Assembly: GCA_013399305.1 (NCBI GenBank)
Contig: VXAI01000013.1
Span: 6,713,481-6,777,480, forward strand
From: Rostratula benghalensis
Lineage: Eukaryota > Chordata > Aves > Charadriiformes > Rostratulidae
Length of the DNA stretch: 64,000 bases
Direction: 5' to 3'
The position numbers and the translations under genes were made by a program. This document shows, piece by piece, positions 22,224 to 36,600 of this stretch (position 1 is the first letter of the stretch; each line of letters opens with the position of its first letter). The notes beneath the pieces were generated by a model. It had not been told where the DNA came from. It saw nothing but the letters and a program-made list of their open reading frames with translations, and did no database searches.

Positions 22224-25200
22224 CTAGCAATACTGCAGCACTTGCCTCATGTTAGTTTTAAATGTAAGATATAGTCTGTTTTGCTCAACACTGCATACTA
22301 CTGTATTTCCTGTCTATTTTGTCACTTGGAATGCAAAATCATCACGTGATGTACACTAATGACAGCACTGTTATCTCCAGATTCTCTGGGCAGCCTCTGT
22401 GTTGTTTGGAAAGTACCTGTTTTATGACACTTCCATCAGTCCTCCTCTCTCCTCTTCATAGTTTCCAGCTGTTGCTTGTTATCGTGCTCTTTCCTTTACA
22501 GTTCTACTGTTCTCTCTTGTGAAAAGATATTATTCTCCTTGTCCCTGTTGGTGTGCTATTTTTGTATTATGAGAATGCTCCTGTTGCTATTTCTGTTCTA
22601 TGTGGCTCATCTTCTGTGTATTGAGGCCACCTGATACAGGACTTCTGCTTTGGAAATGGTAAGTAACACTGCCTGCGCTTGAATCTGGGTGACAATGTTT
22701 GTTCCCAGAAGTAGGCTCCTTTTATATGTGAGACTATTCTTTCTCTTATTACTTCTCTTTTGAATCCCACGTATCTGCAGCACTCGGCAAACCTATCAAC
22801 TGCTGTCATGAATGCTTCATTCTTTACCTTTATTCCTAGCATTTTATTACAAGAAGTGATCCTGTCTGAAACTCTTTCTTGAAGGAAGTCACCAGGAACA
22901 ATAGACTACTCCAGCTTTTGAGGCATGCTTTCCTGGCACAAGAACTAAGTTGCACTAAAAAATAGTTTGATAACAGTTTAGGGTTTTATTAAATTAGAAG
23001 ATCTCAGTCAGCAGCTTGCCATTGTCAGTTATTCTACTTTTTTTTTTCCCCTGACTAATATATAATATGATATAGACAGGAAATTGTGACATTTATTGTA
23101 TAAAACTGTTTTCTCTGAATGAAATATATGAAAATCCAGGAGGGAAGCTGACTTGCTCTGACACCAGCACATGTGAGAACAACATGCTACATAGCCTTGA
23201 TGGTATGTAATCATATCATCTTATTTAAACCTGGATTGTTAACATTCTTTGTGTTTTTATCAGCTTCAGAAGGTAAACAGCTTATGCTGGTATAGAACAT
23301 TGTATCTAGAGGAAAAATGCTCTCCTGTGAAATGGCAAAACCGATTAATTTCCACTATTGTAGCTTCTGAAAACAGCTACACTATCTAGCTTACTATTTT
23401 ACTCATTCTAAAAAAAACCGTAGTGATACTTATTGAAGAGTAATTATGTATTTGAAAAATGAGCTTAAGGAAAACTGACTTTTAATTTAAAATTTATTTT
23501 TAAGAGAAAATATTCATTGTTATTGTCCAGCTTTTTTATAAAAAAATGAAGAAGGAGAGATTCAAGTGTCTGTATGTTTTAAAGATTTTAATGAATGGTA
23601 TATATCAAAGCACTTTTTTAAAAAAATGTTTTTAAGAAATGCTTTTTTCACAAACAATTATTTTTCTGGGTTTGTTTCCATCTTCTGAATTAAAAGTAGA
23701 ACCAAACACATAATGACATTTTCCAGAAATTACTTTTCCCAGAACAATGTTTTTGAATGGACACAATAATTGGAAAAAAAAAGTCTTCTTTTGTAAGAAC
23801 CACCAGCCCAACTCAGTACCAACTGAACTCAAAGGTAGTATATGACTCCCAGAGTTTAAGATGGTCTTTCTCAAAATCAAGGTATTTCTCAAAGTGGGAC
23901 TTACTTCACAATTAGATTACTTTTTACAGGATACAGCTTCTCCAGGAAGACTTTATACGTCTGATAATCTGTGTGTCTAAGTGTGCTTTTTACATACATT
24001 TTGGGATTCAAAATACGGTTTACCAACAGAAAGAAAGGGAAGTTAGCTCTCTCAGTTTGGAATGGCTTGATGTGTCTTCCTCAGTTGTGAAAGAGTTTTT
24101 ATTTTGAATCTCTGAGGAAAAAAAAAAAAATAAATTGCTGTTCAGTATCCGAATAAACCCTCATTTAAATGCAGTTCACATTCCTAAAAAAAAATATTTT
24201 TTGGGGGGGATTCAGTTATGAGGACTACTGCACATGCATGGATGAAAGTTATAAATATAAGGATGTACTTTGCATTTTGTTCAAATACTTAATTTTGTCA
24301 GATTTCTCATGCATACATGATGAAGAAGGGAGAAAGGAAGAAGTAACAGGATCAATATCCTTGCCATTCATGAGGGTTGAAAGAGGAGTAAGGAATCAGG
24401 GTTGTGTGACTGTCAGGAGCACTGGCAAAGAAATGTGGAGGGAGCACAATCTGGTTCAGACCTGTGCAGTGAAAGATTGGTACCACGGAGTCTTTCTCTG
24501 AGTGACTTCTGTGGATGCACTACCCTCCCCATCAGCCATCAACTTTTACACTCACTCTTATGACTTAGGCTCCCCAAACATATTCACAGAAAATGGATGT
24601 GTATATATATAAATAAATATGCTCTTGAATGGATCCCACAGAAAAAGAGGGAATAATTTAAAGGTTTCATATTTTGCATCTTAATTACATATTCTATTTT
24701 GAATATCATCTAAAGACGCAAATCAGGTCCCAGAGCATGTCCTATTCATCTCACATTTCCTTGACTTGTGTATTCTGAAAGCCTCTAATACCACTTGATT
24801 TGTCAGTTGATATTCATGTGATAGAGGATTTAGTTTGAGACTCTGACACTCACAGGCACATATACAAAGCTGCCTTTATACACATAAAGATTTTATTTAT
24901 CATTTCATAACTTTTCAAATTAGCAAATGTATACATAACTTTAGAGGTATTTTGTGAAATTTCAGGGAAAAGTAGCTCTGTCAAAAAGGATAAAAATCCA
25001 AACACTTAGGATGCCTTATTTAGTTTGTTAAAAACACTTGAACTGTTGAGTGGATGTAATGGAATTCAATGAATCTGCAAGTACATTCTCAGTCCATTGA
25101 AAGTGATGGTCAGTTCAAGGTTACTTCATAAAACTGAATCATGAGCAAAGATAACATAGTGAAGATGATAAAAGCAAAGAATTATAACAAACAAGCAAAT

Positions 25201-27437
25201 GGATATTAACAAATTAGAAATTAGAATAATATAAACATGTTAACAGATATTTATGCCAAATAAAAATGATAGTTTTTTATATAGGGTCTTTCTTTGTCTG
25301 TCATTGGAATATCTGTCTGTTCACTATGTGGAAAAATTACCAATTGACTTCAATAGCACTATTTCATTTCATGCAGGCAACCATTTCCATTCGAAAAAAA
25401 ATAATACATATCATTCATGAGTGTTTTCTTACACAAACGGAATTGCAAACCTATTCCTTTCTCCATACATTTTTCACCCAAATTCCACTTTAAAGTATTA
25501 TTTCAAGCTAGCATTAAAATATGAATAAATTTAGTAATTAATAAACTTATGTGTTTATATTTACTCTTACATATATTATTATGAAAGAAACATTTGTCTT
25601 GTTTTCTTCATCTCTTGCCTTCAATTGGCATGTAAAGCATGAGTTGCTTATAAGATTGTAATTATCTACTCAGTAAGGAAGGTTATTTATCAAGTATAGA
25701 ATTACTGATAACATAAAGGCATTAGTCTCTTTCTCTCCTTTTTTTTCCATGCCATTTTTTTCTGTTCCAATTCTCTAGCTAGAACTGAATTGCTGTCTAG
25801 ACAACTGTAATGCCATCTTTCCTTTGCACAGACAGTAAGATTAACTATTGATTTGGCCTATATACAGAAATCCAAATTATAAATTAAACTGTGTTTGCCA
25901 AAAAAGAAATGGTGCCAGATTAAGCTCATCTCTTTTAATATTAAAATAGATAATTTTCAAGAGAAAGGAAATAAAATAACTTTAGTCTAAATTTACATAC
26001 AATACTTAATGTATTGCAAGTCTATTACATAGCAATTCTACTGAAATGTCTATGCTCACACTTCAGTAAGCCATATGAAATGATAACATTTTGAAAATTA
26101 TTAGTTTAGCTGAAGAATGTAAATATCAGTGGAAAAATGGTAAAGTGATCAGGTACCAGCTAAACAGTAGATGAAGAGAACAAGGTAGAGGAAGACTACC
26201 GGTGGAAGTTTCTGATATTGTCCATAGAAACAACGTCAGTTAATATTTCTATCTGTGACCCTGGAAAATATGTAGAAGTATGAAATTCACTAATGGTAAT
26301 GATAGTGAGTAGACATTGTCAATAGATGGAATGTCATATCCAGAATAAAGACAAAAGAGTGGCTGGCCATAATAAAAATGTCTTCAAATTTGACAACATA
26401 AAATACATAAGAATACATGCATAATAAAAAGAAGCAACAACCTTTCTGTTACATGGAAAAAACCTCATTTTCTTATAACCAAGCAGCAAACTGAAATAAC
26501 CAAACAGAAATCTCCTGAGGGAAATGATAACTCCACTTTAACCTTTCCACCCAAGTACCCCATTAGACTGCATCTCATTCTGCTCCTTGGCATTGGACCC
26601 TAAGACTCTTTTGACCAGAGATCCCTGCATAGAAGTTATACAGGATGTCCTTAGAGAGGATATCCTGGGTATTTAGTCAGATACTCCTGAAAGATGAAAA
26701 ATAATAGATTAAATTTCCTTCATCTACAGAAGGCCAAATTCTGGACTCTGATCTTCAGACTTGACAAACAAGTATTGTTCAGCTTTTCCTCCTGGCCAGC
26801 AGTGTCTGTCCCCTGCTCAATACAGGAATTTTCATGAAATAATTGACATTCACTTTTAATGCACCAGCATATGTTTCAGGAATCCACATTGTTACAGTGA
26901 GGGACTATGCTTCAAGTGAGGTAGTAAGTAATTGCTCAGACAACACAGCTTCCTGAAGTGCTTTACAACAGTTGTACAAGGTTGTCCAAGTGCTTCTAGT
27001 CTGTTTCAAAGAAAGTAGACCATGTGAGGGTGAAAAGAAGGATGTATTTTAAACTAATATCTTTGTTTTGCGTGAGATGGACTCAAAAGCTCAGAAGAGC
27101 CACAGTTTCATGATGCAGAAGTTTTGGCAATAACTGAAGTTTAAGGCTTTTCTGGCTCACCACCCCTTGTCATGCATTCTTAGTCCTGCCCTATGGCTTG
27201 TTGCTCATTTGTATTACAGGATTATTTTTAACCCAAATCACATCCATGCTTTAGTTCACACTTCTGTAGGGATCTGGATTACAAGCAACCCTGCAGTACA
27301 AGTGAAATAAAAACTGTTCTTTTGTTTTTAATCTGGATCTGGCTTATTATGAGTTCAGAGTAAATATTCACAAGCAGTTGAACTGACACAACAGAAGACG
27401 TAGACTGCTTTCACATGGAAGCAGAAAATTTTTACAA

Positions 27438-27635
27438 AATCACAGAATAGCTAAGGTTGGGAGGGGCACATGAAAATCATCTGGTGCATCCTTCTGCTTA
27501 AGGAGAGCCACCTAGAACTAGTTTCCCAGGACCACATCCAAGTGGATTTTCAATATCTCCAACGATGGAGACTCCACAGCCTCTCTCTGGGCAACCAGTT
27601 CCAGTGTTCAGTCACCCTCACAGTAAAATATTCTA
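27438..27635 (-). mobile_element. CR1 LINE 3' fragment
   Basis: The plus strand begins AATCACAGAATAGCTAAGG, the complement of a CR1 3' end. It continues through the 'ccacatccaagtggattttcaatatctccaacgatggagactccacagcctct' region and the 'ccagtgttcagtcaccctcacagtaaa' region, which are standard CR1 3' UTR text. It has more substitutions than the copy at 12.5 kb. The element is 5'-truncated at about 200 bases and is not coding. Confidence 0.85.
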
Positions 27636-27689
27636 AGCTCCACTGTCATTAAATATTAGTGCAACGACACCCTGCTCTAAATTAGATCT

Positions 27690-28230
27690 AAGAAGCAGTT
27701 TTAGAAGTTCATGACTGGCTCCCAGCTCAAGCCTTGCAGTTAAGGACTTTGAGCTCCTGTGTGTGTGTGACATTGCCTATAACAGTCTGCCTGGATGCAT
27801 CTATACTAGTAAACTCTAGCATGCTTTGGAATGCTTTGGGCGTGGGAATGTGATTGCATCTGCTAAGCTACCCTCAGCACACTACCAAGAAGAATCTTGA
27901 CCTGTTTCAACCCTTGATGTTCCCCATCAGCTCACTGGCATAGTCAGTCAGACCAGCTCAGAAGAATACCCAATGGCCAGTTTGCCTACAGCTGCCCCTG
28001 TCCTGGCAGTTTCTTAGTTTAGACACCAGCCATTCTGTGATTGCCCTCAATGCCTGCCCTGTTCTCAGGCATATTTAGTTTCCTGGTGTATATATAAGTG
28101 GTCTGTGTCTGCAGGATATTCGAGTGTGTGCTCAACACTGGGACCTGAACTTTACTGCATCAAGCTGCTTTGCATGCCCTGTCTCCATGCTCAGTGTGTG
28201 ATGTGTGTTAGTGTGATGGGGCAGGTAAGA
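27690..28230 (+). mobile_element. Possible old LTR-like remnant
   Basis: This block of about 540 bases is richer in GC than its flanks. It has the order expected of an LTR read on the plus strand: a long U3-like part, a TATA box (TATATATAAG near 28088-28097), then a segment resembling R and U5. A 6-base inverted repeat (TGCCTG 28051-28056, CAGGCA 28066-28071) lies just before the TATA box. I cannot match it to a named family, see no clear TG...CA ends and see no duplicated target site. Confidence 0.22.
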
Positions 28231-31200
28231 ACGGCAAAATGTCTTGTCTTGGTTTCCTGCAAAGGTTTTCATTAAAGCTTGTCTTTTAGAACTTGTCCAG
28301 AACTTGGGTTCTGCCTGTGAGTTTGCCTTTCTCAGCATGAAAATCAATTTAATTTTATTTTTTCAATTACCTACATCAGAGTGGATAATGTTGTGTCTCA
28401 GACACAGGATAAATAAACAAATAAGCTTGCCTAATTTCAGCTGAAGTGCAACTTTTTCTATGTGCTTTTAGCCTTCAAAGAACGCTTTACAATTTAGGAT
28501 CAAAAAAAGCTCTGAGCAGAGATTTTTGATTGAAAACTGCAGTTGCTATCTGTATTTCCAATGGCTCTATTTCAGAGTGAGAATGAGAAAATGGACTTTT
28601 TGAAACCTTGGTATTTATTTTTAATTTCACCTGTATTTGAGACCTCCTGCTGGCCTACTTCTTTGTGTTTTTCTCTATTTATACTCATTGTAAAACTGAT
28701 TTTGGGAGAGAATCAATCACTAGGTTTGGAGCACTGATGAATTTCTGATCTTTATGCTTTTTTAGCACAGTTTTCTTCACGCTATATATATATAAAATGC
28801 AAGAATGTATATTAGTAAAATAAGGTACTTTTGTTTTAATAAAAGAGGATATCTGCATTTATTGCTCTGATAAGAGCTACAGGACAGTATAAAGAGTTTG
28901 AAGTTATAGTACCATAACATAACAGTGTTGTTTTATGGAGACCTAAATAATAAAAAAAGCACACTATATTAAAATAATGTTTATATTTAGAAAATTCCCT
29001 TTGTATTTCTGTTAGCGTTGTTCAACTGAATGTAAAAATGATTTAATTATATAAATCTGTTACATCATAACCTACTGAAGCAAGAAATGGCAGCTTCTTC
29101 TTTTATTCATATCTCACAGCTGTCTTTGTACCACAGACACTTTTCAAACTTTTTCTTAGGGCTCTATACTCTTTGCTGTATTTTTAAGCTTCTCTGAGTA
29201 AGTTGTGTTGTTTACACTTTTCATCATGTACTCTGAATTCTAAAATAAATTAAATTCTTCCATACTAATCTTTTCAATAACTTATTCTGTTCAGCCATTT
29301 TTTATGTGATAACTTCCAATGTAGTGATGTAGACACACAGATACCAGACTACTGTCTATTCTTCTTAGAGAAATTAGCTATTGATTGTGGTTGGCTTTGA
29401 CCTTTATTTCTATTCCTTACTACGATAGCAAGGAAATGTAAGATGCATATTTATTGACTGGCTGATTACAGGCTTGTGTGTAGCACTTTTATTTTAAAAT
29501 ATTAGCTTTTCTAAAATTGTTTGTTCCTTGGCCTGACAACTACATTAGTAAAGTAGGAACTATGCTTTTGAAAATGTGAAATGTCCATGTACACAGTATT
29601 TTTACAACCAAACCAGAAAATGCAGCGTGATTTTTAGAGCAAAGAATTGTACATTCATGAAAATTTATTACAATAACCATATATTTTTCTTCAGATCATG
29701 TTCAAATCACTTTTTTTGTTTTCCTACGGGCTTAAATTCTTAGGAATTACTTTCTTTTAAATGTATTTTATGCATAGCAGAAGCTGTAGAGAGACAACAC
29801 ATTCTTTCTGAACAATTTTCAATACAAAATGCAGTGTTTTAGAAAGGTTTAGAATTAGCATGTTTGAATGAAAATTTAAAATACGATAATAAAAATCATC
29901 CTTTGTGGTTCCATAAAAGAACAGCACGCTTTCAATTGGATTTAATGATTATAGAATGTATAAAATTGACTGGTATGGAAGTGAAACTTTTATTTACTGT
30001 TTCTGACTATGTACAGAAAAGCAGAGGCAGAACACAATTCCCCCCTGAAGAAACAGTGTGTCTTATGTGCAATATGGAGAAAGATTTCCAAACATTTTAT
30101 TGTTATATCTCTGCAAATTCAGCCAATGAGGCTGTTGTATGTGCAGGTAGGTAGTTAATGCGGGCACATAGTTAGAAATTCAAATAAGAATTGTGGTAGG
30201 AAATTAAGTCAATGGGGTGTCGGGTTGTCAAGCTGCCAAGCAAAACTTCATCAAACGCTGACCTTTCCTTTTTGACCACTGCAGTTTCTGAATGAGAAAA
30301 TCTCTGTGGTGACTTTTGTGTGGCTCAGGTAATACAGTCATGCTACATATAAAATAAAAACACATATTCAGCTAAGATAACAAGCTAAATTCTCCCTCTA
30401 ACTTCTTAAAATCCCCCAAAAGCCACAAATTCTTTCATTACTTTGCTGAAGATACAGCTTTTAATTCCACAACTTTTAATTCTTTGAGATCCGATACATT
30501 TATACTATTTCCTTCTATTTCCAACATTGAGGGTGGGTGGAGTAAAACATGCCTTCCAGTAGCAGTATTCATGCTTCCCAGAAATGTTGAAATTTCTTAC
30601 CTGTTCACTTAATAGATAAGACTACTTTGGCTGTTTAGCCCTTGAAGGCCTGAGGAGAAGCGAAAAGATATTCCTGTGCTTTCATCCAGATACATTCCTT
30701 TATGACAATAAAAATATCTTATCTTGTAAAAGATAACACTGAAATATTTACACTACTAAAAAGAAAATTCAGCATGAAAAAGAAATGAACTACAGAGAAA
30801 CATGTTGGAAAAAAGAAAGCAAAAGGACTGATGACATAACTAAACAAGTAAGCACTTGTTAACCCATGCCAACTCTCTTTGGCCATGCAAGACAAAATGA
30901 CAGTAAAGAGAATAAAATGGGCTGGGACACCAAAACACCTTAATTAGACATACATGACATATTACAAATTTCATTATTATCCTGCCCCACAGGAAAGTCC
31001 AGTTTCTCCGTGACTGTCAACTGGGTCCCACCAGTACTGTGGTTCTCAACATGTTCGTGACTTTCCCATGTTTATACTTGTGGTCCTCTATTCCTATAAC
31101 TGGGTGGCTCTTTTCTTATAGGGTTAACAAAAGTTCATATGCTAACACTGTTGTCCATTTGGCCTAAATTATGCTAACTGGTGCACTTCTGTAGAAGTAT

Positions 31201-32142
31201 TTAGCTGAATTAAGGCATAGCTAAAGTTGTAGAAGGGTTATTTGGATGGATAAGACTAACATCACAGATCTCTCAATGTATCTGGGGAAAAATTTGGTAC
31301 TATATTCAGACAATACACAAAATAGAAGAATATAGGTAGGAAAGATAGCAGTATACAGCAAAAATAGTGACTCAGTTTATTTATTAATTATCTTTTGTTA
31401 ACAGATCATCTGAATATTTTGCATATATAATTAATAAAATATAAATTCAGAATAAATGTATCTATTAACCTTTGACTATATACTAATATTTCTGCACAGA
31501 ATTTCTCAGGCAGAAGTCTACCAGCCTGCCTTTGGGATTAGTGCTTTTTCTGTGCTGCCTCCTATTCTGACTTTCTTTTTTAGGAAGGTCACAGTACCCA
31601 TAATATTAATACAGTGAAGGGAAAGAAAGACTGCATGATCTATGTTTGTCAGCTGAACAAGGGCAAGGTACTGGTGAATAGGATTTTCTTAGTAGAAGAG
31701 TTAAAACACATAAAGTTTAGCTTTTTGAGGATGTAGAAAGTTTTAGGTTGTCTGGAGAAAAGGTAAAATGCGAGAAGTGGAACTCCCATTTGTCCAGTGC
31801 CAGTCTTTCAGCTTGTCTCCTCTCATGATTTAGTGAAGACACAGGGCTTTTACGTTTTTGTGATTCAGCGTCTGGATTCATTCCTGAGGATGACAAGACT
31901 GAGGACTACAAAAGGCTCTAAAGATAGCTTAGATTGTAGGACTTCTGATTGCTGATTGAAAATTAGGTCCTTGGGGTGAAAAGCACATTAGTAGACTCCA
32001 TAATCTACTTTCACACTGACTAAACTGAAATGTAAAAATACTGTACGTATGGTTTTTAGCATGTGCTGATCATGCTATACACTGGAAACTTACACTTTAA
32101 ACAAGGTATTACAAAGCTCAGTACAGCAAATACTGAGTTCAA
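28231..32142. other. Unique AT-rich DNA, no gene seen
   Basis: There is a short TATATATATA run near 28785. The 96-codon frame at 29864-30154 ends just before an AGGTAGGT string but has no domain or upstream splice support. I see no other repeats or RNA genes. Confidence 0.5.
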
Positions 32143-32208
32143 CTGAGGGGTTTGACTAAATGATCTCCAGAGGTCCCTTCCAACCCCATATCATTCTGTG
32201 ATTCTGTG
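32143..32208 (+). mobile_element. CR1 LINE extreme 3' end
   Basis: About 66 bases of the final CR1 segment are present: GACTAAATGATCTCCAGAGG, then TCCCTTCCAACCCC, ending in two perfect ATTCTGTG octamers (32193-32200 and 32201-32208). The short 3' octamer repeat without a poly(A) is the hallmark of CR1. This copy is among the most strongly 5'-truncated in the window. Confidence 0.87.
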
Positions 32209-32940
32209 AAATAGACTTCAACAGGTTTTACAGACAACTCTCCACATACACTAACTGAATTACTTTAATTAATAGAGTTTTAGAAGTAGATGCTTTAAGA
32301 ACCTTTAAATACATTTAGTCTGCCTCACCACTGTTAAAACATAATCTGTCTAATGTGATAAGCATCAAGCACCAGAACTTCCTAAATCAACAAGAAGATT
32401 TTTTAGAATGAGAAAACTGAAGTAGCAAAACAAGTCATTCCCTTGAGATATTAAATTAAATTCCTGAATTTCTATTGCTGGTTTTATATTCATGGCCATG
32501 AGAACTTCTTATGCTAAACAAATGAATAGTCAAATTAAAACCATGGGTTGGTTTTCACTCTGAAGAGTCCTAAGTCATTTAGACATATACTATTTTACAA
32601 CTTCTGTTTCTTTCTCTACTTTATATTACGGCATTAGGAAACCTTATTTTAGGTTATGAAAAGTAGTTGATATCTCAGTTTTCATCTGTTCTAGCTGTTT
32701 TATAGAGAATTCCACAATATCTTCTTGATTACTTCATTAGCAATAAAAATAATAAAAAATAGACCAAAATTATAAAATGTTACTGAAACAATTATTTTGC
32801 ATTTGACTGTTTATCAGCAGTACTCACAAGACTATATGACTTTAGTTTATATTTTGATGTAATTAGATACCAGGTTACAATTCCTGAATACTTTTAAATT
32901 ATTTTAGTATTCTGATAATTTCTGTCTTGCATATAAAAGT

Positions 32941-32957
32941 AAAAAAAAAAAAAAAAA
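32941..32957 (+). repeat. Poly(A) run of 17 bases
   Basis: This is an uninterrupted homopolymer. No AATAAA lies within 40 bases upstream, so it is read as simple sequence. Confidence 0.85.
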
Positions 32958-33622
32958 GTCAGAAAAGTTTTAATAAAAATGAGGTCAAAAGGTGAAAGGA
33001 GGGAGTTGCTGTGTAAATGTATTTATATTGATATCACCTATGCATTTTACTTATTTCTAGTAAGCTGGGATATTCTAACAGCATAATGCCTCCAATTTGT
33101 ATGTGCTTTGCTGTATTTCAGGGAAGTGTATTCTAATATATAAATATATTGATTATATGAGCTTAGAATAATAAAACTTTGCCCCAGGCTGAAGGCTGAC
33201 ATGAAAATTCTATGTTCAGGATCATATATTTTGCAACAGAAGGGACACTGTAAAATCAGAAATAATTTTATTGGGGGATTATTTTCCTTTTATATTGTTT
33301 TTCAGAACACCTTATGATGAGGAAGATGTTATAACAAAAAAAAAATCAGTCTATTTCTCCCCATACTTCCACCAATTTATACCAATATGTTATAGGCAGT
33401 TGAATCACACTTTATATAAAACTCATATAATCCATTGCAGATACATGTTGTCACCTACCTCCCTTTGGTATTTCCCTACGGGTTCCATATATTCACTTTC
33501 ACTGCTCAAGTTTCATACACTAGAAATATTTTGCCTGGTTGTATAACTTGTAAAGAGTAAGAATGGGATGAATTCACAAGTATTTGATTTGCCTGGAATC
33601 AAACAACAGCTGTCAATCTGTT

Positions 33623-33679
33623 AAAAAAAACAAACAAAACAACCAACCAAACAACAAAAACCCAACCAAACCAAAACAA
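33623..33679. repeat. A/C-rich (CAAA/CCAA)n run
   Basis: An A run is followed by CAAAC, CCAAC and CCAAA units. On the complementary strand it reads as the GGTTTGGTTTTTG type seen at 19.08 and 22.16 kb. Confidence 0.82.
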
Positions 33680-36600
33680 GTAGAGATGAAGAGTCAAGGA
33701 AGAAGTACGAAGTGATTGTGAGATAAGAGATGAAGCATCTGCAGGTAACACACAGGCAGCAAGCTTCCAGGGAGGACACGACAGCAGCTGAGCAATGAAA
33801 TGAGAGAGTTTCTGCACTGATTATCTAAAGCTAAGGCAAAAGGAAGCCAAGCTGTAGTGGATCAAGAGAAATGATGATTAAACAGTTTCCATGATTAGCA
33901 TACTCAAATATTACTTAGACACTTGCACAGAATTTTGAATAGCATGTTTCATTAAACTGAATATGTCAATAAGTATTCATTCTTCTCAAAACAGAGTTCA
34001 TATAATAAAGTACATGTTAAAATAAATTCTGGAGTATATGTTCAATTTATCAAAGACATACAGTGTAGTCTACCTCACTTAAACGCCACAGACAGCACGT
34101 AGACTTTTACATTTGAGGCAATCAGTACACAGAAGCAAACATTTCCAGGGCCCTAACTGAGGAGATGTTTTGCATGTCTAATTGAGGGTGAGGTGACTAT
34201 TACCTTAGAAGTAAGAATACCTCTTTTCTGACTCTGAAGGAAGCCTAACACATTCAGATGCAAACACTGTAAGGAACTCAAGCTTAGTTAGAAGACACCC
34301 ACTTACATTGACATAAAGAGACCACATTGTCTGTCGTGCCTCTTGCTGTCATAATTACCACATCACAAGTCCAAATTAATGAGTTTTAGAAGCATAGGAT
34401 TATGGATTCACCTAAACCAGGGTCTCTTCAAAGACCTACTTCACCTACGCTTCACTTCCCAGTTACTTTTTTTGGGGGTAAAAGAGTTACACTACTGTTC
34501 TTTACTGGATATTTCTTCAGTTGATTGACTTCCAGTCTTCTTCTGAGAAGAACTCTCCACAAGCATGTCTGTATTGCAAGTCATCCTTAAAACATCTGTA
34601 AGCCCCGAGTCATTGATTTTCCCTCATAATAAGTGTCTCCTTGGTCCCAGAGCAAGCTTGACCAGCAGCTCTTCCCTCTGTGGAACTCCTCCAGCCACGG
34701 CAGGCTCCAAGCAAGAGGATGGCACCAGGAAAATCCTACCTCCTACTCTTCCTCACTTCTGCTTCTTCTGACAGCAGGATAATGCCATATGCCCTTCAGT
34801 TTTACTTTATGTGTTTTCAAAATGGAAATAAGGCAGTTTTTGAAATTGATTGACCATTTAAGGAAATAATTGTGGTCTTATTTTTAAGTTGTTCTTTAGA
34901 AAAAAACCAAAGAAGTGAAAGATTTGAGCAATAGTCACTGTATAGGTAACACAAAGAAAATGTGACACTGGCATAGACCCTGTGGTAACACATAGTATGA
35001 TTGCTAATAAAATTATATGAAAATTATAGCTACCACAGTGCAGGAAAGAAGATGCCTCTCCAAGTGCCTTACTCCTGAATCTCTTGCATGTCATTACTTC
35101 CTTTGCTCTTTTTCTGCATATGCCAGTTGTTATGGAGAACTGAGACACATATACAATGTAAAAGAAGTAAAGAGTTTCACATGTTTTCTAAGTATGTGGT
35201 TGTTCAAACTATTTGTGTACTAACAACAGAAGTGGCAATTGATCTCTTCACAGTTACAGCCTAATGATCTTAGAGCAAGCAAGTTCTATGGATGGTGTTT
35301 AACACTGAAGTCTGTAATATGTATTTTAGATTCACTGCAGCGACAATAAAAAGATAAATGGATATTTAAAAAACATGAGCATACAATATGCAAATAAAAA
35401 TATTTACCTTAGATTTCTTCTTTGGTATGGCTATATAAATTAATTTCTACATAATAATTTTAAATAGAAAATAAAAACCAGATGTGAAATTATGTGAGCT
35501 GTTAGCAGGAAAACAAACAAAGATTCTTTGTGAAAGGAATTATTGTCTCCTGAATTTTATAGCAGCATTAACTTCTGCAATTGGAACAGAGAAAAAGAAA
35601 GGAAGAAGGAAGAAAGAATTAAAATGGAAAAGCTACCTGCTTAAATGCTGTTGTTCTATTTGATATCAGTATTAGTTGTCCATTTTATTTGAAGTATCAG
35701 TATAAGTAAACAGTTATTTCACTAAAATAAAAGTAATAAATAATGGCTGGTGACAGAAGACACTAATTTTCTTTTTTTTTTTTTATGGTTTCCCAAATTG
35801 ATATTGTTCTTTATATTTCTAATATAAAGAACATCTGTTTTGAATAATATTCACTGGTGTTTGAATGCCTTAAAATGAGACAATTGAAAGAAGTGAATTT
35901 TCTCCTAACTTCAGAGCCAAAGTTAATGCTACAGCTAGATTCACTCAGCAGACACATGCCTGTATAAACACAGCAACATATCCACAAGATCAAAGCCTTT
36001 TTTTTTTTAAACAATAAATCTGTTCTTTGGAAACAGCAGCAAAAAATCCACTCAAGTATATATGAGAGCTCCAATTATTCCATATAAACACAGTAAGGAG
36101 CTAACAAAAGACCCTCCATATGGTTTATAAGAAAAGTATATAGCATATCCTGTTCTACCATTCATAGAAGCAGACTGGATTGTATTTAGTTGATATAGTT
36201 AGAAATTCCTGATCCCATTTATGTATGCTTAGCATATGTAAAACTAGAAAAGTTGGCTCCAGATCTGAACTGTATTTTATAGTTTGGTAGTCATTGTAGA
36301 ATGTAATGGTTTTAAAAGTAAACACTATCATTTTTAACCTCATCCTCTGCATTGATCTTGCTGATCATCCTAGTGAAAGAGAACCATGGAATATATGACT
36401 ACAAACAGTATCAACAGGTCTAATCTGAAGTATACATAGAGAAAGCAAGTGAACATGAGGACTGAAGTCTTGAATTATAGAAGAAAGCTAGCACTTTAGT
36501 CCAGGGAGATTAAATTACTTGATAAGAGGAAAATTCTGAAGCTATTCTTTTTTGTCATAGTGCTTAGAGGCAGCACAAGACACTTTTAACCCTTGTATTT

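Larger units (their letters stand above)
17952..27437. other. Unique DNA with low-complexity runs, no confirmed gene
   Basis: This stretch holds TTTG-rich runs at 19.08 and 22.16 kb, a (TATG)n microsatellite at 20.13 kb and a minus-strand frame at 20303-20641 that is described separately. The frame at 22567-22842 (minus, 91 codons) is rich in charged and aromatic residues but has no recognised family. Nothing else stands out. Confidence 0.45.

Noticed and set aside
29864..30154. 96-codon frame ending near an AGGTAGGT donor-like string
   Set aside because: The frame's own stop lies at the donor position and there is no acceptor or family support.
31030..31055. GTGGTTCTCAAC resembling a hAT transposon terminal repeat
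   Set aside because: Only one short partial match, with no partner inverted repeat or 8-base duplication nearby.
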